Assembly (NCBI GenBank): GCA_016286555.1
Contig: JAEETA010000013.1
Span: forward strand, 20,021-84,020
DNA: 64,000 nucleotides
Direction: 5' to 3'
DNA from: Lachnospiraceae bacterium
Lineage (GTDB): Bacteria > Bacillota > Clostridia > Lachnospirales > Lachnospiraceae
Part shown: positions 18,501-29,195 of the stretch, piece after piece
Layout: each line of letters opens with the position of its first letter
Numbering within the stretch: the stretch's first letter is position 1
Program-made: the position numbers and the translations under genes
The notes under the pieces: model-generated
What the model saw: only the letters and a program-made list of their open reading frames with translations
The model's database searches: none
Told to the model about the DNA's origin: nothing

Positions 18501-19846
18501 ATAGCGGAATGCTCGGTGAAGCTCTTGATGTTCCCCAGATTGTCCACCCGAACCAGACCCTTGCCGTTGTTAAAGCAGCAGATCCAGAGATTTCCCTCCT
18601 TGTCACTGCTGATGCAGCGGATACGGGTACCGTTCAGATATTTGGTCAGCTTGTTGGTGTAGGGCTCCATGTGGGCGTCCAGGATCTGCAGCCCCTTGTC
18701 GGTACCGATGTAGAGCATGCCCTTGTACATGTGGGTGGCGTTGATGACATCGGACTCCAGATCGGCCATCTGGGTGAGGTTGCAGAAATTGGTGGTAACG
18801 ATCTTCATGATGCCCTGGGTGGAAGAGGCCAGCCAGAGATTCCCCTGGAAATCGGAGGTGATCATCTCAATGGCGCTGTTCATGGGCAGGTTGTTCAGGA
18901 TGTGGAAAGCATTGTCCTGATCCAGATATCCCACAAAGCCGGTGGAACAGATCCAGACGCGGCCGCACTCATACTCGATCCACTGCACCCTGTTCAGGGG
19001 CTCGGTGGAAATGGGAGTCAGTTCCTCCGCAGTAAGACCCAGATCGCCATAGTAAACAGGCCCTCCCTCGGGGCACAGATAGAGCTTACCCACGGCGTTC
19101 GGATCCGCCTCGATGGAGCTGAGGGTTTCCATCCCCAGATCCCTGCTGTCATAGATCTCCGCGATCTCGCAATCCCTGATGGAAAAAACCACACCGTTCT
19201 TGGTGATGCCGTAGATGGTGCCTGCGGCGTCCTTAGTCAGCTTCAGTACCCGGTCCTCGGCGATGCGCTCGTCGGAATCCAGCACATGGATCTGCTGTCT
19301 GCTGTCAAAATAGCAGACGCCTGCGGTGGTACCCACATAGATGTTGCCCTCGTTGTCCTCTTCAAATACGCGGATGGAAGAGGCGGGGAGGCCGTCCTTG
19401 TAGGTGTAGTGCATCTGCAGGTCGCCGTTCATCATAACGACACCATTGTCATTTGTACCCACCCAGATGCGTCCCTTGCTGTCCTCGAAAAGACAGCGTC
19501 CGCTGGTCATACCGCCGGAGGTGTCCAGGCGCTCGAAATTCGTTCCGTCGTAGCGGATAATACCGCTGTAGCCGCCGATCCAAACATAGCCGTCGGAGGT
19601 ACCCATGACATAGTTGGCGTCGGAGGTTGGCAGACCGCTGCTCGCATCGTAGAGCTGGGCGGAATACATGGCGCCCTCGATCTGACCGCTGGCCGCATAG
19701 CCGCCGCCGTAGTTGGCAGATTGCGGGCTTCCCGTCGAAACCTCCGTGGCCTGAACGGTCAGCGCCGCTCCGGACAGGGATGCTGTCAGCAATATTGCCG
19801 CAGCCAGAGCTGCCGCTTTTTGCATTTTCTTTCCGCTTCTGATCAT
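15599..19846 (-). CDS. Hybrid histidine kinase with periplasmic-type propeller sensor, receiver and HPt
   Basis: 1415 residues. A signal segment (1-35) is followed by a long extracytoplasmic two-component-regulator propeller with repeats such as [36 protein letters not shown] and [11 protein letters not shown]. Then come a Y_Y_Y-type beta domain and one membrane span near residue 782. HisKA has [13 protein letters not shown] (histidine near 828), followed by HATPase ([16 protein letters not shown]). A receiver holds [10 protein letters not shown] and [13 protein letters not shown] (aspartate near 1132). A C-terminal HPt domain has [13 protein letters not shown] near 1280. A full phosphorelay is thus in one chain. 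This layout is best known from hybrid two-component systems of Bacteroides that sense oligosaccharides, but there is no AraC output domain here. It lies 17 bases downstream of the HD-GYP gene at 19864. Confidence 0.92.
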   Translation of the reverse strand: MIRSGKKMQKAAALAAAILLTASLSGAALTVQATEVSTGSPQSANYGGGYAASGQIEGAMYSAQLYDASSGLPTSDANYVMGTSDGYVWIGGYSGIIRYDGTNFERLDTSGGMTSGRCLFEDSKGRIWVGTNDNGVVMMNGDLQMHYTYKDGLPASSIRVFEEDNEGNIYVGTTAGVCYFDSRQQIHVLDSDERIAEDRVLKLTKDAAGTIYGITKNGVVFSIRDCEIAEIYDSRDLGMETLSSIEADPNAVGKLYLCPEGGPVYYGDLGLTAEELTPISTEPLNRVQWIEYECGRVWICSTGFVGYLDQDNAFHILNNLPMNSAIEMITSDFQGNLWLASSTQGIMKIVTTNFCNLTQMADLESDVINATHMYKGMLYIGTDKGLQILDAHMEPYTNKLTKYLNGTRIRCISSDKEGNLWICCFNNGKGLVRVDNLGNIKSFTEHSAMPSNEVRCAIPAADGRLLVGTNGGLAVLKDDVVQYTVGHEDGVKNTVFLTVVEGFNGDVLAGSDGDGIYVIKGHNVEHIGRDDGLTSDVILRMRKDETRGLIWIVTSNSIEYLKDGQITEVKTFPYNNNYDIYSDDSGYLWILSSYGIYCVPAGDVINDSVDDYKLYTSANGLPTTPTANGVGDLDGNGNLYIPARTGVVRVNVNNFASISTDTKLAVAAIYCDGQEIRPDNDGKYTIESDVERITLVPAVFDYSLANPTVRLYLEGSKDDGVTTLRSKMTSLEYTGLRYGDYKFHIQILDDNTGEVLRDEAFPIRKVPRFWELNMVRIISALLGALLVGLFVWRFMSGTVIRRQYEEIRQAKEEAERANSAKSRFLANMSHEIRTPINTIIGMDEMIMREEPKDVPKGYFMSIMNYAMDIRSASESLLTLINELLDMSKIESGKMNLVEQEYDTGDFLRGIVSMITVRARQKDLYFDLDIDQSLPVRLYGDQGKIRQILLNLLTNAVKYTANGGFTLKVFVEEKTNDTARILFSVKDTGMGVKEEDIEKLFTAYERLDEEKNSAIQGTGLGLNISQKFAELMGSEIKCTSEYGKGSEFTITVEQRIMDRKPLGVFREHEDVAVKGPYVPQFIAPDAEVLVVDDNPMNLVVAKNLLKATKMFVTTAESGEECLEKIRYGNYDVVLLDHMMPGMDGIETMARIREDHPDLPVYALTANATLGEEFYVSHGFNGYLAKPIDSMTLERTILKHLPPESVMTTAEEILEAEPTELPEDMNWVKEIPEISTEDGIKNAGGVGSYIFSLQLFYETIDENAEVVEKALAEGDIRLYTVKVHAMKTSARIIGAADLSKLAEQLEEAGNKQNLEFINANNERFLSDYRSFKEKFAPLQKEESDEGKEEIPEEELKEAYGALREVIPMMDIDAVEMILEQLREYKLPEADAARIKKLTELSKKLDWDAMEALIGEGN

Positions 19847-19863
19847 CGCGCTATGCGCCTCCG

Positions 19864-21996
19864 TCAGCTTTCCTGGTACTTCTTCAAGACTTCCTTCACC
19901 TGGGGCAGAGAGTCCATAAAGACCTCCACCACCTTGGGATCGAACTGGGTCCCGGCACCTTCCTCCAGGATCTGCAGAGCTTTTTCCAGAGGAAATGCGG
20001 GCTTGTAGACTCTGGGAGAGGTGAGGGCATCAAACACATCCGCCACTGCCATGACCCGGGCGGAGAGAGGGATGACCTCGCCGTGGAGTCCCTCGGGGTA
20101 GCCCTTGCCGTCCCAGCGCTCGTGGTGGTATCCCGCCATGTTCCGGGCTTCCTTCAGATAGCTCTCGCCCTTGACGGTACTGATGGCCTTTTCCATGATG
20201 TTCTTGCCGGCGGTGGTATGGGTCTTCATGATCTCGAACTCTTCCTCCGTCAGCTTCCCGGGCTTGTTCAGCACAGCGTCGGGAATGTTGATCTTGCCCA
20301 CGTCATGCAGAGGCGCGGACATGACCACTGCCTCCATGTACTTGGGGGTCAGTTTCTCGGGATAGTAGCCTTTCTTTTTCAGGCCGTCCAGAATGATCCG
20401 GACATAGGCTGCCGTCTTTTGGACATGAGCGCCGGTATCGGAGTCTCTGCTCTCCACCATGTCCGCCATGGTGATGATCAGACCACTCTGCATCTGGGCG
20501 GTTGCCTCGGAGTAATGGCGGATCTCCCGCAGCTGCTCCGACATTCCCGCAGCCATCTCGCAGGCGGCGTAGTAGAGCTTCTCCACCTCGTCGCCGGTTT
20601 GAATGTTCAACTTTCGCAGGTCCCGGACATAAGTGTCCAGCTGCTTTTGATCGTCCCCCGCCTTGGAATACTGGTCCAGCCTCGCTGTGATGCTGTTAAC
20701 GGGATAAACGGTGTAATAGTCCGTGATCCAGCTGCCCGTGACTACGATGAGGATCACAAAGCCGGCGATGATCAGCAGTACGCGGATCACCAGGTTCCGG
20801 ACATACTCGGTCATGTATTGCAGGGACACGTCCGCTCCCATGTAAGCCGCGGTGTGGCCGTTCCGGTCCCGGATGGGTGAATAGGTAGTCAGCATCCAGC
20901 CAAAGTTACCCACGGACTCCACAGGAGGGATTTCCTCTCCTGCCAACAAAAGCTCCATTTCGGACATAAAGCCTTCTTCAAATTCCACGATTTCACCGGG
21001 CTGATAACCCTCCATATCCTCCGTCTCCAGATCCAGCACAAAATGGCATCCGTCCTCCCGGATCTGCAGCACATAGAGGTACTGGATGGAGGGTGCCAGA
21101 GCCTTGATCTCCTCCATGACCTCGTAGCTCTCCACATAGCCCTCGGCTTCCCAGCCTTCCCGGAGATAATCGTCGATCCGGTCTCCGTCGATGAGAGAAG
21201 CCGCGTACTTTACCAGCTCGATAGCCTTTTCCTTCTCCTGCTCCTTGGAGTAGTTAAAGTACAGGACATAGGCCGCGATGGCCAGGATCGTTACCAGGGA
21301 GAGGGAGATGAAAAGGATCATGGCGGTGATCCTGGAGTGGAGCTTGTGCCGCACATCGGAGCCCCATTCCTTCAGGTTTTTCAGCTCCTCCGGCGACAGA
21401 GGGCGCTGACGCCAGTTGCTCTGGATGATCCTTTCCCGCAGGCTCGCCGGGATCAGCCGCACCAGAAGGGCGGAGCCGAAGATGGTGATGGTCTTGTCAA
21501 AGAGATTTACCAGGAAATTGATAACAAAGAAGATCCCCACTCTGGGCAGACCGAAACGCTCATTGACCACGTTCACTGCCTCGTTGATGGCCTCGATCTG
21601 GGGTCTGCCGAAGAGGACCCACTGCACCAGGCCGCTGAAAAACGTGGAGATCAAAACGGAGCCCAGGATAAAGCGCACCAGGGCACGGACGTTCTTTTGT
21701 TCAAAATTGCGGGAATAACGGGCCGCGAAGAGGGCCAGCAATGCATTGACGGAAGCAAAGTACAGAGATTGCTTGTTGAAAGACACACAAAAAATATTGG
21801 ATACTACGGCCGTGAGAACCCCGGGGAAGGTACCGCCCAAAGCGGCCACCATAAAGGTTCCGATGGTATCCAGGTACAGGGGCAGATTGAAGCGCTGCGC
21901 CAGATATGCAAATACGATGTTGATGAGAATACCGACAGACACCGCAAAAATACTAGTAACGGTGCTCTTTTCCGGTTTGATCCTTGGAATCTTCAC
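19864..21996 (-). CDS. Membrane HD-GYP protein with dCache-like sensor
   Basis: 710 residues, starting at GTG 21996 (GGAGG eight bases before). The N-terminal ~180 residues form five or more membrane helices resembling ECF-substrate-like integral sensor domains ([20 protein letters not shown]). A further span near 230 precedes an extracytoplasmic Cache-like domain (about 255-400, with [20 protein letters not shown]). A span near 415 is followed by a linker. HD-GYP comes at 510-700 with HDVGKINIP near 565 and [11 protein letters not shown], so it should hydrolyse c-di-GMP. It is first in the operon with the hybrid kinase, the receiver protein and a second HD-GYP gene, so two c-di-GMP outputs flank the phosphorelay. 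The ligands are unknown. Confidence 0.88.
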   Translation of the reverse strand: MKIPRIKPEKSTVTSIFAVSVGILINIVFAYLAQRFNLPLYLDTIGTFMVAALGGTFPGVLTAVVSNIFCVSFNKQSLYFASVNALLALFAARYSRNFEQKNVRALVRFILGSVLISTFFSGLVQWVLFGRPQIEAINEAVNVVNERFGLPRVGIFFVINFLVNLFDKTITIFGSALLVRLIPASLRERIIQSNWRQRPLSPEELKNLKEWGSDVRHKLHSRITAMILFISLSLVTILAIAAYVLYFNYSKEQEKEKAIELVKYAASLIDGDRIDDYLREGWEAEGYVESYEVMEEIKALAPSIQYLYVLQIREDGCHFVLDLETEDMEGYQPGEIVEFEEGFMSEMELLLAGEEIPPVESVGNFGWMLTTYSPIRDRNGHTAAYMGADVSLQYMTEYVRNLVIRVLLIIAGFVILIVVTGSWITDYYTVYPVNSITARLDQYSKAGDDQKQLDTYVRDLRKLNIQTGDEVEKLYYAACEMAAGMSEQLREIRHYSEATAQMQSGLIITMADMVESRDSDTGAHVQKTAAYVRIILDGLKKKGYYPEKLTPKYMEAVVMSAPLHDVGKINIPDAVLNKPGKLTEEEFEIMKTHTTAGKNIMEKAISTVKGESYLKEARNMAGYHHERWDGKGYPEGLHGEVIPLSARVMAVADVFDALTSPRVYKPAFPLEKALQILEEGAGTQFDPKVVEVFMDSLPQVKEVLKKYQES

Positions 21997-22128
21997 CCTT
22001 TCAACCTCCAGCCGGCGGATCGTAGTATATGCCTATATTATTTTATCCGTTCAGAGCAGGAGATTCAAGGAATTTCAGCCGATCAGGGCCGTTTCCGGTC
22101 GAGTTTTAGAAAAAATTTATAGATACAG

Positions 22129-22156
22129 AAAAAACCCGCAGGAATCGCGGGTTTTT
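22129..22156 (-). terminator. Terminator after the SulP gene
   Basis: AAAAACCCGC pairs with GCGGGTTTTT around a short loop, with a T run on the minus strand. It separates the SulP gene from the sensory operon downstream. Confidence 0.85.
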
Positions 22157-22207
22157 CTTGATCTTTTTTATGTCGTTTTCGACGGATTTTAAGCAGCGTC
22201 ACCGGAC

Positions 22208-23863
22208 TTATTTGGAAGCCAGTTCCTCGGCACGATGCAGAGCGTCGTCGATGTGAGGACAGAAGTTGCCTTCGCCGATCCTGGCATCGTATCCGGCCTT
22301 GCGGATAACGGTCATGGGCTGCTCGTTTACGTGGGAAAGGACGATGGAAATGCCCTTCTTTTCACAATCCTCCCAGAGCTGCTCCAGGTTGTGCATTGCG
22401 GTGGCATCGATGGCGTTCACGCTTCTCATACGCAGCACCAGCACCTTCGTGTCGGGCTTAAAGGCGATCTGCAGGATCTTGCCTGCTGCCGCGAAGAACA
22501 TGGGACCGGAGATCTCATACACCAGCACGTGCTCCGGGATCTGACGCAGGGAGATGGAATCGGGATCGTTCTCCTCGTCCACTTCCTTCCAGCCCTCCAC
22601 CTGGGTCACGTCGCTCATGCGCTTCATGAACAGCACTGCTGCCAGCAGGATGCCCACCTCGATGGCCACTACCAGATCAAAGATCACGGTGAGGGCGAAG
22701 GTGGTAACCAGCACCAGGATGTCACTCTTGGGAGAGGACTTGCAGAGCTTCGCAAAATTCCTCCAGCCGCTCATATTGTAAGCCACCTGGAACAGGATGG
22801 CAGCAATGCAGGGCATGGGGATCAGTTTTGCAAAGGGCATGAGGAACACCACCACCAGCACCAGGGTGATGGAATGAACCATTCCCGCGATGGGAGTGCG
22901 GCCGCCGCTCTTAATGTTGGCTGCGGTACGGGCGATGGCGCCGGTAGCGGGGATACCGCCGAAGCAGGCGGATCCGATGTTACCGAGACCCTGTGCGATG
23001 AGCTCCATGTTGGAGCGATGCTTTGAACCCACCATGCTGTCTGCCACCACGGCGGAAAGCAGGGACTCGATCCCGGCCAGAAGTGCGATGGTCACCGCGT
23101 TCATGAGCTGGGAGCGGATCATGGACAGAGAGAAGAGGGACGCGTTCAATGTCAGTTTCGGCAGACCCGTGCGGATGTCCGTAAAGGCCTTTCCGATGGT
23201 GTTAACATCCAGATGTGCCAGCTCCACGATGGCTGCGGTGACAATGACCGCGATGAGGGAACCGGGGATCTTCTTGAAAAATTTCGGCCAGATGATGAGG
23301 ATCGCCAGGGACAGGGCCCCGATGAGCACCGCCATCCAGTTGATGGTAGAGAGGTTGGCGACGAGGGCCGAGATCTTCTCCGCCGTCTCGATGGGCTTCT
23401 CCCCGTGCTCGTAGACGATGCCGGTGAAGTCCTTGATCTGCCCGATAAAGAGGGTCACAGCGATGCCTGCGGTAAAGCCGGTGGTGATGGTATAGGGAAT
23501 GTACTTCAGCAGGTTACCGAAGCGGAAAAATCCCATGAGGATCAGGAAAAAACCGGCCAGGATCGTTGCCACCATCAGTCCGTCGGTACCGTCTCTGGCC
23601 ACGATCCCCGCCACGATGGTGGCAAAGGCTGCGGTGGGCCCTGCGATCTGTACACGGCTGCCGCCGAAAAAGGCCACCAGGAAACCTGCGATGATGGCAG
23701 TGTAGACACCTGCCTCAGGTCCCACGCCGGAGGCGATGGCCAGTGCGATGGAGAGGGGCAGGGCGATGATGGCGACGATGATGCCCGCCACAATGTCCTT
23801 TACCAGCTGCTCCTTGGTGTAGGTCTTCATGACCGAAAATAGCTTGGGTTTTAATTTGTCCAT
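22208..23863 (-). CDS. SulP-family anion transporter with STAS domain
   Basis: 551 residues. Ten to twelve membrane helices carry SulP signatures: IALPLSIALAIASGVGPEAGVYTA near the N terminus and GSRVQIAGPTAAF. The C-terminal ~110 residues form a STAS domain with VLRMRSVNAIDATAMHNLEQL. SulP proteins move sulfate, bicarbonate or dicarboxylates across the membrane; the substrate cannot be told from sequence. Start ATG 23863 has AAGGA upstream. Terminators on both sides show it as its own unit, not part of the FecR operon upstream. Confidence 0.9.
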   Translation of the reverse strand: MDKLKPKLFSVMKTYTKEQLVKDIVAGIIVAIIALPLSIALAIASGVGPEAGVYTAIIAGFLVAFFGGSRVQIAGPTAAFATIVAGIVARDGTDGLMVATILAGFFLILMGFFRFGNLLKYIPYTITTGFTAGIAVTLFIGQIKDFTGIVYEHGEKPIETAEKISALVANLSTINWMAVLIGALSLAILIIWPKFFKKIPGSLIAVIVTAAIVELAHLDVNTIGKAFTDIRTGLPKLTLNASLFSLSMIRSQLMNAVTIALLAGIESLLSAVVADSMVGSKHRSNMELIAQGLGNIGSACFGGIPATGAIARTAANIKSGGRTPIAGMVHSITLVLVVVFLMPFAKLIPMPCIAAILFQVAYNMSGWRNFAKLCKSSPKSDILVLVTTFALTVIFDLVVAIEVGILLAAVLFMKRMSDVTQVEGWKEVDEENDPDSISLRQIPEHVLVYEISGPMFFAAAGKILQIAFKPDTKVLVLRMRSVNAIDATAMHNLEQLWEDCEKKGISIVLSHVNEQPMTVIRKAGYDARIGEGNFCPHIDDALHRAEELASK

Positions 23864-23962
23864 GATAGTGTGGTCCTTCCGGATGATGTCTTCTCGTCAT
23901 GTCCCGGGGACATGCAGGGAGTATTTTAGGCGATGAAGCGAAAAATGGCAACCATAAAATAG

Positions 23963-23987
23963 GCAGGGGTGCCGGAAAGCACCCCCA
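23963..23987 (-). terminator. Terminator after the FecR/CHASE2 operon
   Basis: A hairpin (GGGGTG / CACCCC with an 8-base loop) is followed on the minus strand by a moderately T-rich stretch (CTATTTTATGG). It lies 40 bases after the stop at 24027. Confidence 0.6.
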
Positions 23988-24026
23988 CCGAAGATTCTGT
24001 TGTCCGGATTCCTTTCAGGTTACGGC

Positions 24027-27000
24027 TTACAGCGTATTGAAGGGAGCCGGGTTGATCACGAGCTGCGGATATGCAGTTGCACCTGTAGTATCAAACGCAA
24101 GCATGAGATAGATATCTGTGGAGTTTGGTCCTCCTGCCTGGTTCTGCAAGACACCGTTTGCGTAAGTGTCATATGAAGGAATCGTTATCTGATATGCATC
24201 CATATTTACAAAGTTCGGACCACCCCCCGGGTTGTTGTAGTTCACGGTTGTCAGTCCGCTGTTGGAATAGAATCCCAACAGTGTGTTTTCATCGAACAAC
24301 GGGAGAAGGTATACATTATTGCCGTCTATGTAAAACAGATTTGTGGCATCGGCATCAACATAGTAGGTACCACCATTCTGAGGATCCGGATCCGTACAGT
24401 TCACTACATTATGCCCGTTATTCGCCTGGGCTTCCAGAGTGATCGATTCAGCATAGTTCCCTGCACCGGCGCTCGGTAAAGTCGTCATGCTGTTAATCTC
24501 ATAAGAGTAGATATAGATATAAATCTCTCCGGTAGTTCCTGCAGGGATCATGTTGTTCATGGAATTCCCGTTGGCGTCGTAGTATCCCTTTACATAGTAC
24601 CCGGTGCCATTATTCGGAAGATTGACTGCATCAAGAGCAGGCAAAACAGTGTCCGTCTCGGAATAGGAGTAGGTGGTACTCAGGGTCACGCCGGAGATCG
24701 TAATGCTCCCCGATCCTGCCAGTATGGAAGTATTGACCTGAGATCCATAATGGTAGTTCCTTTGATAGAAGTTGATCTTGAAGGTCTTGGCCGTAGCCTC
24801 TCCGTAAATGGTCAGATCCCCCGTCTGGGTAGTGGAGACTGCCGTCAGAGCCGCAGACAGTGCCGCATCGGAATACCAGCAGTTGAAATCATACCCGTTG
24901 TGGGTGGGAACCGTCAGCGCCGCTCCCGTGCCATAGGTATAGGTGGTGGGCAGGTTATAGGCCGCAGGGTCGAAATTCGTGATGCCGGTGACATCGTAGG
25001 TGATGGCATAGGTTGCGACAGTCGCCTGTCCGTAGAGAGTCACATCCCCGGTCCGGGTTGCTGCGATCTCGGTGATGGCGGCAGTCAGTCCCGCATCGGT
25101 ATACCAGCCGGCAAAATTGTGGCCGGTGATGGCAGGGGCCGTGAGGGTAACTGCGGTTCCGTAGGTATACTCCGTAGGCAGATTGTAAGCCGCTGCGTCA
25201 AAGCCGTTCATACCCGTCACGCTGTAGGTGATGGCGTAGGTATTGTTGGTCACGCTGCCGTAGACCGTCACATCCCCCGTCCGGGTAGCGGCGATCTCGG
25301 TGATCGCGGTAGTCAGTCCCGCATCGGCATACCAGCCGTTAAAGGTGCGTCCCTCCAGAGTGATGCCGGAAAGGGTCGCGCCCGTACCGTAGGTGTAGGC
25401 AGTGGGCAGGTTGTATGCCGCGGGATCAAAGTCGTTCAGTCCCGTGACATTGTAGGAAATGGTATAGGCATTCGCCGTGGCAATGCCGTAGACCGTCACA
25501 TCCCCCTTCTGCTCCGCAGAGATGGCGTCCATACGCGCGGTTCGGCCCGCATCGGCATACCAGCCGTCAAAGGTATAGCCCGTGATGGCGGGGATGGTAA
25601 GCCCTGAGCCCACACCTTCCGTGTAGGTCAGAGGGCACGCGTAATCGGAAGGATTAAATCCCGCGAGGCCCTCCACCACATAATTGATGTGGCTGACGAC
25701 CACTTCATCCTCGTCGTCTTCCGCCTTCACGGCAATGCCATAGAGACCGATGTCTCCGACGGTATCGGCGGGGATGTAGGATACCGCCTCCTTCATGGTG
25801 TTGTCCCGGTACCAGCCGTAGAAATCATAGCCCCAGATGGAAGGACTGGGGATATCGATCTCGGAGCCCACCTTGTAGGTCATGGGCATGCCGTACCCTG
25901 CGGCATCGAAGCTGCTGATACCGTCCACTGCGTAGGAGATCTTATATTCGTGCGGGATGAACCTGCCGTACAGCCGGACATTGCCCACCTGTTCCTCGGA
26001 GATGGCGGAGGTGGCGTGTTTCATGGCCTCGTCCTCATACCACCCGTCGAAGGTATAACCCGGCTTCTCGGGCTTTACCAGTGCGGTCTCCTCGCCGCTG
26101 ACATAGGAAGTGACGAGCTTGAATTCTCCTGCGCTGAAGGACTTCAGACCCGTGACGGAATAGAGTACGGAATAGGTCTCGCCCACCTCGGTGCCGTCCT
26201 CGAGCCAGGTGCCGTAGAAGGTCCTGTCGCCTTCATCCTTCGCACCGATGGCAGAGGCAGAGGTGGTCAGATCCGCATCCTCATACCAGCCGTCAAAGGT
26301 ATAGCCCTCTCTGGTGGGAGAAGGGAATCCGGAGAGGCCCTCGCCGTAGACGTAGGAATCCGGATAATCACCGCCGGACATGACACTGCCGTCAATGATC
26401 CAGGTGAGGCCGTAGGTCACTCCTGCTTCGGGCTCAGTCTCCGGTGCTACCGGCTGATCGGTCACATCACCGGTGTCCTCCGGGAAGAGCCATTCGTCAA
26501 AGTCATCCGGCACCCAGCCGGTGTCCTCCAGGATCCTGGCTCGCAGAGGAGCCAGCTCCGGATCCTCCCGCAGGATCTGACGCAGACGCTCGGGCAAATC
26601 GTGAGGCTGCACTTCTTCCACGAAAAAGTCCACGCTGTCGGTTCCGGTCTTGTCATCAAAGAGATAGACTCTGATATGCTGACCAGCGGTAATGTCGGTC
26701 TCCCTGGTACCGCCGGTGTTCGGATTGATCCCCGTGATATGAAGGTTGCCGTCCAACAGATAGAGGTCTGAGGTGTCCGCATCCATCCAGGCGCTGGTTC
26801 CGCGGATACCCACGATCATGGTGGAGGTGCGGATATCAAAGGATTCGTCGTCGTTTAATTTCTCAGTCACGTTAAAGAGCAGACTGCCCTGTTGCAGATC
26901 CAGAGAAAGGGCTTTGCCCGATTTCTCGATGACCGCTCTGGAATCTTCCACCATGGTAATGATCTTCGTGGCATCCATGTCCAGTTTCAGGAGTCCATCG

Positions 27001-27269
27001 GATCCCGTGGTCAGCAGGCTTCCGCTGTTTAAGCGCATGTTGTCCAGGAGCTCCCGTGCGGCGCCCTTTTCATCCTGCATAGCCACGGTTCCGTCCCGCT
27101 CAATGAGACGGATCACCACGGCGCTCAGTTTGTTTTTCCCATTCAGCAACAGTACTGCCGCCACAACCCCGGCGATCAGCAGGACCGCACACAGGATGAT
27201 GGGAATCAGTTTTTTACTCCGTTTCTTATCTTCCTCAGGCGCATTTTGCAGTTTGGTCTCTTCTGCCAT
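24027..27269 (-). CDS. FecR-domain membrane protein with seven InlB-type repeats (paralog A)
   Basis: 1080 residues. A charged cytoplasmic tail (1-19) and one membrane span (20-43) anchor it with the C terminus outside; no signal-peptidase site or LPXTG is seen. A FecR-type domain follows (about 50-200) with SSAV-like opening, GSLLFNVTEKLN and MIVGIRGTSAW. After an acidic linker come seven InlB B-repeat units of about 70 residues, each with GYTFDGWYxDAxLT and a GDVTVYG ending, then a unique C-terminal cap. InlB repeats are known in adhesins and surface proteins of Firmicutes. Together with a CHASE2 cyclase gene 66 bases upstream it suggests a surface signal passed to the cell. It is last in the operon. 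Confidence 0.85.
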   Translation of the reverse strand: MAEETKLQNAPEEDKKRSKKLIPIILCAVLLIAGVVAAVLLLNGKNKLSAVVIRLIERDGTVAMQDEKGAARELLDNMRLNSGSLLTTGSDGLLKLDMDATKIITMVEDSRAVIEKSGKALSLDLQQGSLLFNVTEKLNDDESFDIRTSTMIVGIRGTSAWMDADTSDLYLLDGNLHITGINPNTGGTRETDITAGQHIRVYLFDDKTGTDSVDFFVEEVQPHDLPERLRQILREDPELAPLRARILEDTGWVPDDFDEWLFPEDTGDVTDQPVAPETEPEAGVTYGLTWIIDGSVMSGGDYPDSYVYGEGLSGFPSPTREGYTFDGWYEDADLTTSASAIGAKDEGDRTFYGTWLEDGTEVGETYSVLYSVTGLKSFSAGEFKLVTSYVSGEETALVKPEKPGYTFDGWYEDEAMKHATSAISEEQVGNVRLYGRFIPHEYKISYAVDGISSFDAAGYGMPMTYKVGSEIDIPSPSIWGYDFYGWYRDNTMKEAVSYIPADTVGDIGLYGIAVKAEDDEDEVVVSHINYVVEGLAGFNPSDYACPLTYTEGVGSGLTIPAITGYTFDGWYADAGRTARMDAISAEQKGDVTVYGIATANAYTISYNVTGLNDFDPAAYNLPTAYTYGTGATLSGITLEGRTFNGWYADAGLTTAITEIAATRTGDVTVYGSVTNNTYAITYSVTGMNGFDAAAYNLPTEYTYGTAVTLTAPAITGHNFAGWYTDAGLTAAITEIAATRTGDVTLYGQATVATYAITYDVTGITNFDPAAYNLPTTYTYGTGAALTVPTHNGYDFNCWYSDAALSAALTAVSTTQTGDLTIYGEATAKTFKINFYQRNYHYGSQVNTSILAGSGSITISGVTLSTTYSYSETDTVLPALDAVNLPNNGTGYYVKGYYDANGNSMNNMIPAGTTGEIYIYIYSYEINSMTTLPSAGAGNYAESITLEAQANNGHNVVNCTDPDPQNGGTYYVDADATNLFYIDGNNVYLLPLFDENTLLGFYSNSGLTTVNYNNPGGGPNFVNMDAYQITIPSYDTYANGVLQNQAGGPNSTDIYLMLAFDTTGATAYPQLVINPAPFNTL

Positions 27270-27335
27270 AAATGGCTCCTTCCCCTTTTCGGTTCCGGAC
27301 GTTTCGGATCCGGCCCCTCAGTGAGACTCTGTACT

Positions 27336-29171
27336 TCAGTTCTCTTTCCAATATCCCTTATAGCCCTCCAGGCTGTCCAGGGTCAAAACTTCAAATCCTT
27401 CTGCCTTACCTTTCAGCTTAATGGTGCCTCCCAGAGAGGTGGTCTGCGCCCGGTCACCCAACGCATCCGCCACACTGCGGCTGATGTAGATCATCTCCCT
27501 CGGCGCATTTGCCTCCAGTCTGGCGGCAGTGTTCACGGTATCACCGATGGCGGTAAAGTCCATGCGGCTCTCGGCACCGATGTTACCCACGACCGCAGGA
27601 CCGAAGTTCACGCCCACGCCGCAGTGAATAGACTCACCGATGGTCTCCTCGAGGCGTTTCGAGATCTCCTGCGCACCGGCCTGGATGTCAAGGGCCGTCT
27701 GACAGGCGAGATAGCAGGGATCTTCCTGGGGCAGAGGTGCGCCCCAGAATGCCATGGTGCAGTCACCCACAAATTTATCCAGGGTTCCCTTGTGACGGTG
27801 GATCACATCACTGGTCATTCCCAGGTATTCGTTCAAAATGCTGACCACGGTCTCGGGATCCATGCGTTCGGACATGGTGGTAAATCCGCGGATATCCACA
27901 AAAAGGACAGCAATGTCACAAAGTCTGCCCTGCAGTCCCAGGCTGTCGGTGCCTTCCCGCAGGATCTCGTTGACGATCTCGGGATCCACATAGCGGTTGA
28001 ACATGCGCTGCACTCGCAAGCGCTCGGCTCTGGTCTGGAAGTACTGGATCAGCACGGAAGCCACATAGATGATGATGGCACCGGCCGGGATCCACAGAGG
28101 ATGCACGATGAGCCCGCTGCGGTACAGCAATACATCCGCCGCAATGCTGACCAGGACGATCCCGCCAAGGAGCAGGGCGGAGAGCTTCACCTCGAGCTTT
28201 CGGAACAGAAGAAATGCTGCCGATAAAACGACGAACAGGGTGAGGGCCTGGAGCAGATCCGAAGCCTCTCTCTTATAATCGCCGGACAGGAGCATCTCGA
28301 TCACATTGGCCTGATACTCCACACCGTACATCTGTTTAGCGCGTTCCACGGAGGTGTAGATGGAGTCCTGGAGGCCGGCCGCATAAGGGCCGATGAGGAC
28401 GATCTTCCCTGCGTAATAATCCGCGGGCACGCTCCCCGCCACCAAATCGGCGATGGAAATGCCGTCGTAAAAATCGCCGGGCAGGGCGGTGTAGGACACA
28501 TAGAAATGCCCTCTGGCATCGGTCACAGGCATGGTCAGGGCTTCGCCCTGCTGCTCCAGGTACATGCCTGCTGCCGTGGCAGCCATGGAAGAAACCCTTT
28601 CTCCTCCGGGAACATCGATATAAGCCACCGCATGGCGCATGATCCCATCGGCGTCATACATGGCATTGATGTGGCCCTGTTTCGTCACGGCCTTCAGCTC
28701 CGGGAAGGATTCCTCAAAGCCCAGGACGGCATACATGTTGACGGTGTAGGTGCCGTTCTCGGAAATGCCGCGCTCCGAGCCGAAATTTGCCGACGCGGCT
28801 GTCACAACGCAGCCCAGATCCTTTGCTGCCTGCACCAGGTGCGCATCTGCTTCGGGAGTGGAGGTACCGGAGTAGAGCGTATCGATGGCGACCACTGCCG
28901 GGCGCTTCTCCGGATCAGAGCCCAGGCTTTCCAGCGCCTGCGCCATGACGTCTCTGGTCCAGGTACCGTAGGGACCCAGTTCCTCCATGGCTCTCTCATC
29001 AATGCCGATGACCACCACATCTCCGGAGATGGCTCCCGGCTTCTGGAACAGGGAGTCCTCCAGCCAACGGTCCAACCGACGGAAGATGCCCAGATATGCC
29101 ACCAGCGCGATGGCGGCCGAAGCCGCCACGCACAAGAGGATCTGAAGCGTTTTCTTCTGCTTCCCCTTCAT
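27336..29171 (-). CDS. CHASE2-domain class III adenylate/guanylate cyclase
   Basis: 611 residues. A short N-terminal anchor is followed by an extracytoplasmic CHASE2 domain (about 35-330; DVVVIGIDERAMEELGPYG, VVAIDTLYSG, GKIVLIGPYAAGLQDS). Three membrane helices (335-420) lead to a class III catalytic domain (430-600). Catalytic features are visible: metal-binding aspartates in VLFVDIRGFTTMSE and KFVGDCTMAFWGAP, and FTAIGDTVNTAARLEA. The lysine in DKFVGD favours ATP, so cAMP is the likely product, but guanylate activity is not excluded. It lies between two FecR paralogs (24 and 66 bases), so CHASE2 may read the FecR proteins or their ligand. CHASE2-cyclase and FecR pairing is known from other phyla. 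Confidence 0.92.
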   Translation of the reverse strand: MKGKQKKTLQILLCVAASAAIALVAYLGIFRRLDRWLEDSLFQKPGAISGDVVVIGIDERAMEELGPYGTWTRDVMAQALESLGSDPEKRPAVVAIDTLYSGTSTPEADAHLVQAAKDLGCVVTAASANFGSERGISENGTYTVNMYAVLGFEESFPELKAVTKQGHINAMYDADGIMRHAVAYIDVPGGERVSSMAATAAGMYLEQQGEALTMPVTDARGHFYVSYTALPGDFYDGISIADLVAGSVPADYYAGKIVLIGPYAAGLQDSIYTSVERAKQMYGVEYQANVIEMLLSGDYKREASDLLQALTLFVVLSAAFLLFRKLEVKLSALLLGGIVLVSIAADVLLYRSGLIVHPLWIPAGAIIIYVASVLIQYFQTRAERLRVQRMFNRYVDPEIVNEILREGTDSLGLQGRLCDIAVLFVDIRGFTTMSERMDPETVVSILNEYLGMTSDVIHRHKGTLDKFVGDCTMAFWGAPLPQEDPCYLACQTALDIQAGAQEISKRLEETIGESIHCGVGVNFGPAVVGNIGAESRMDFTAIGDTVNTAARLEANAPREMIYISRSVADALGDRAQTTSLGGTIKLKGKAEGFEVLTLDSLEGYKGYWKEN

Positions 29172-29195
29172 TTGTTCCTCTCTTTCAAACCTTAC

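Noticed and set aside
17357..20008. Plus-strand open frame of 883 codons
   Set aside because: Antisense to the hybrid kinase, whose motifs are unmistakable. Long shadow frames are common in this GC-rich DNA.
24900..25700. Regular repeats that could suggest a CRISPR array
   Set aside because: The repeat period is about 200-220 bases and encodes protein units; there are no short identical repeats with unique spacers and no cas genes.
24750..26771. Repetitive plus-strand frames over the FecR genes
   Set aside because: They mirror the InlB repeats of the minus-strand protein; the periodicity belongs to GWYxD units on the coding strand.
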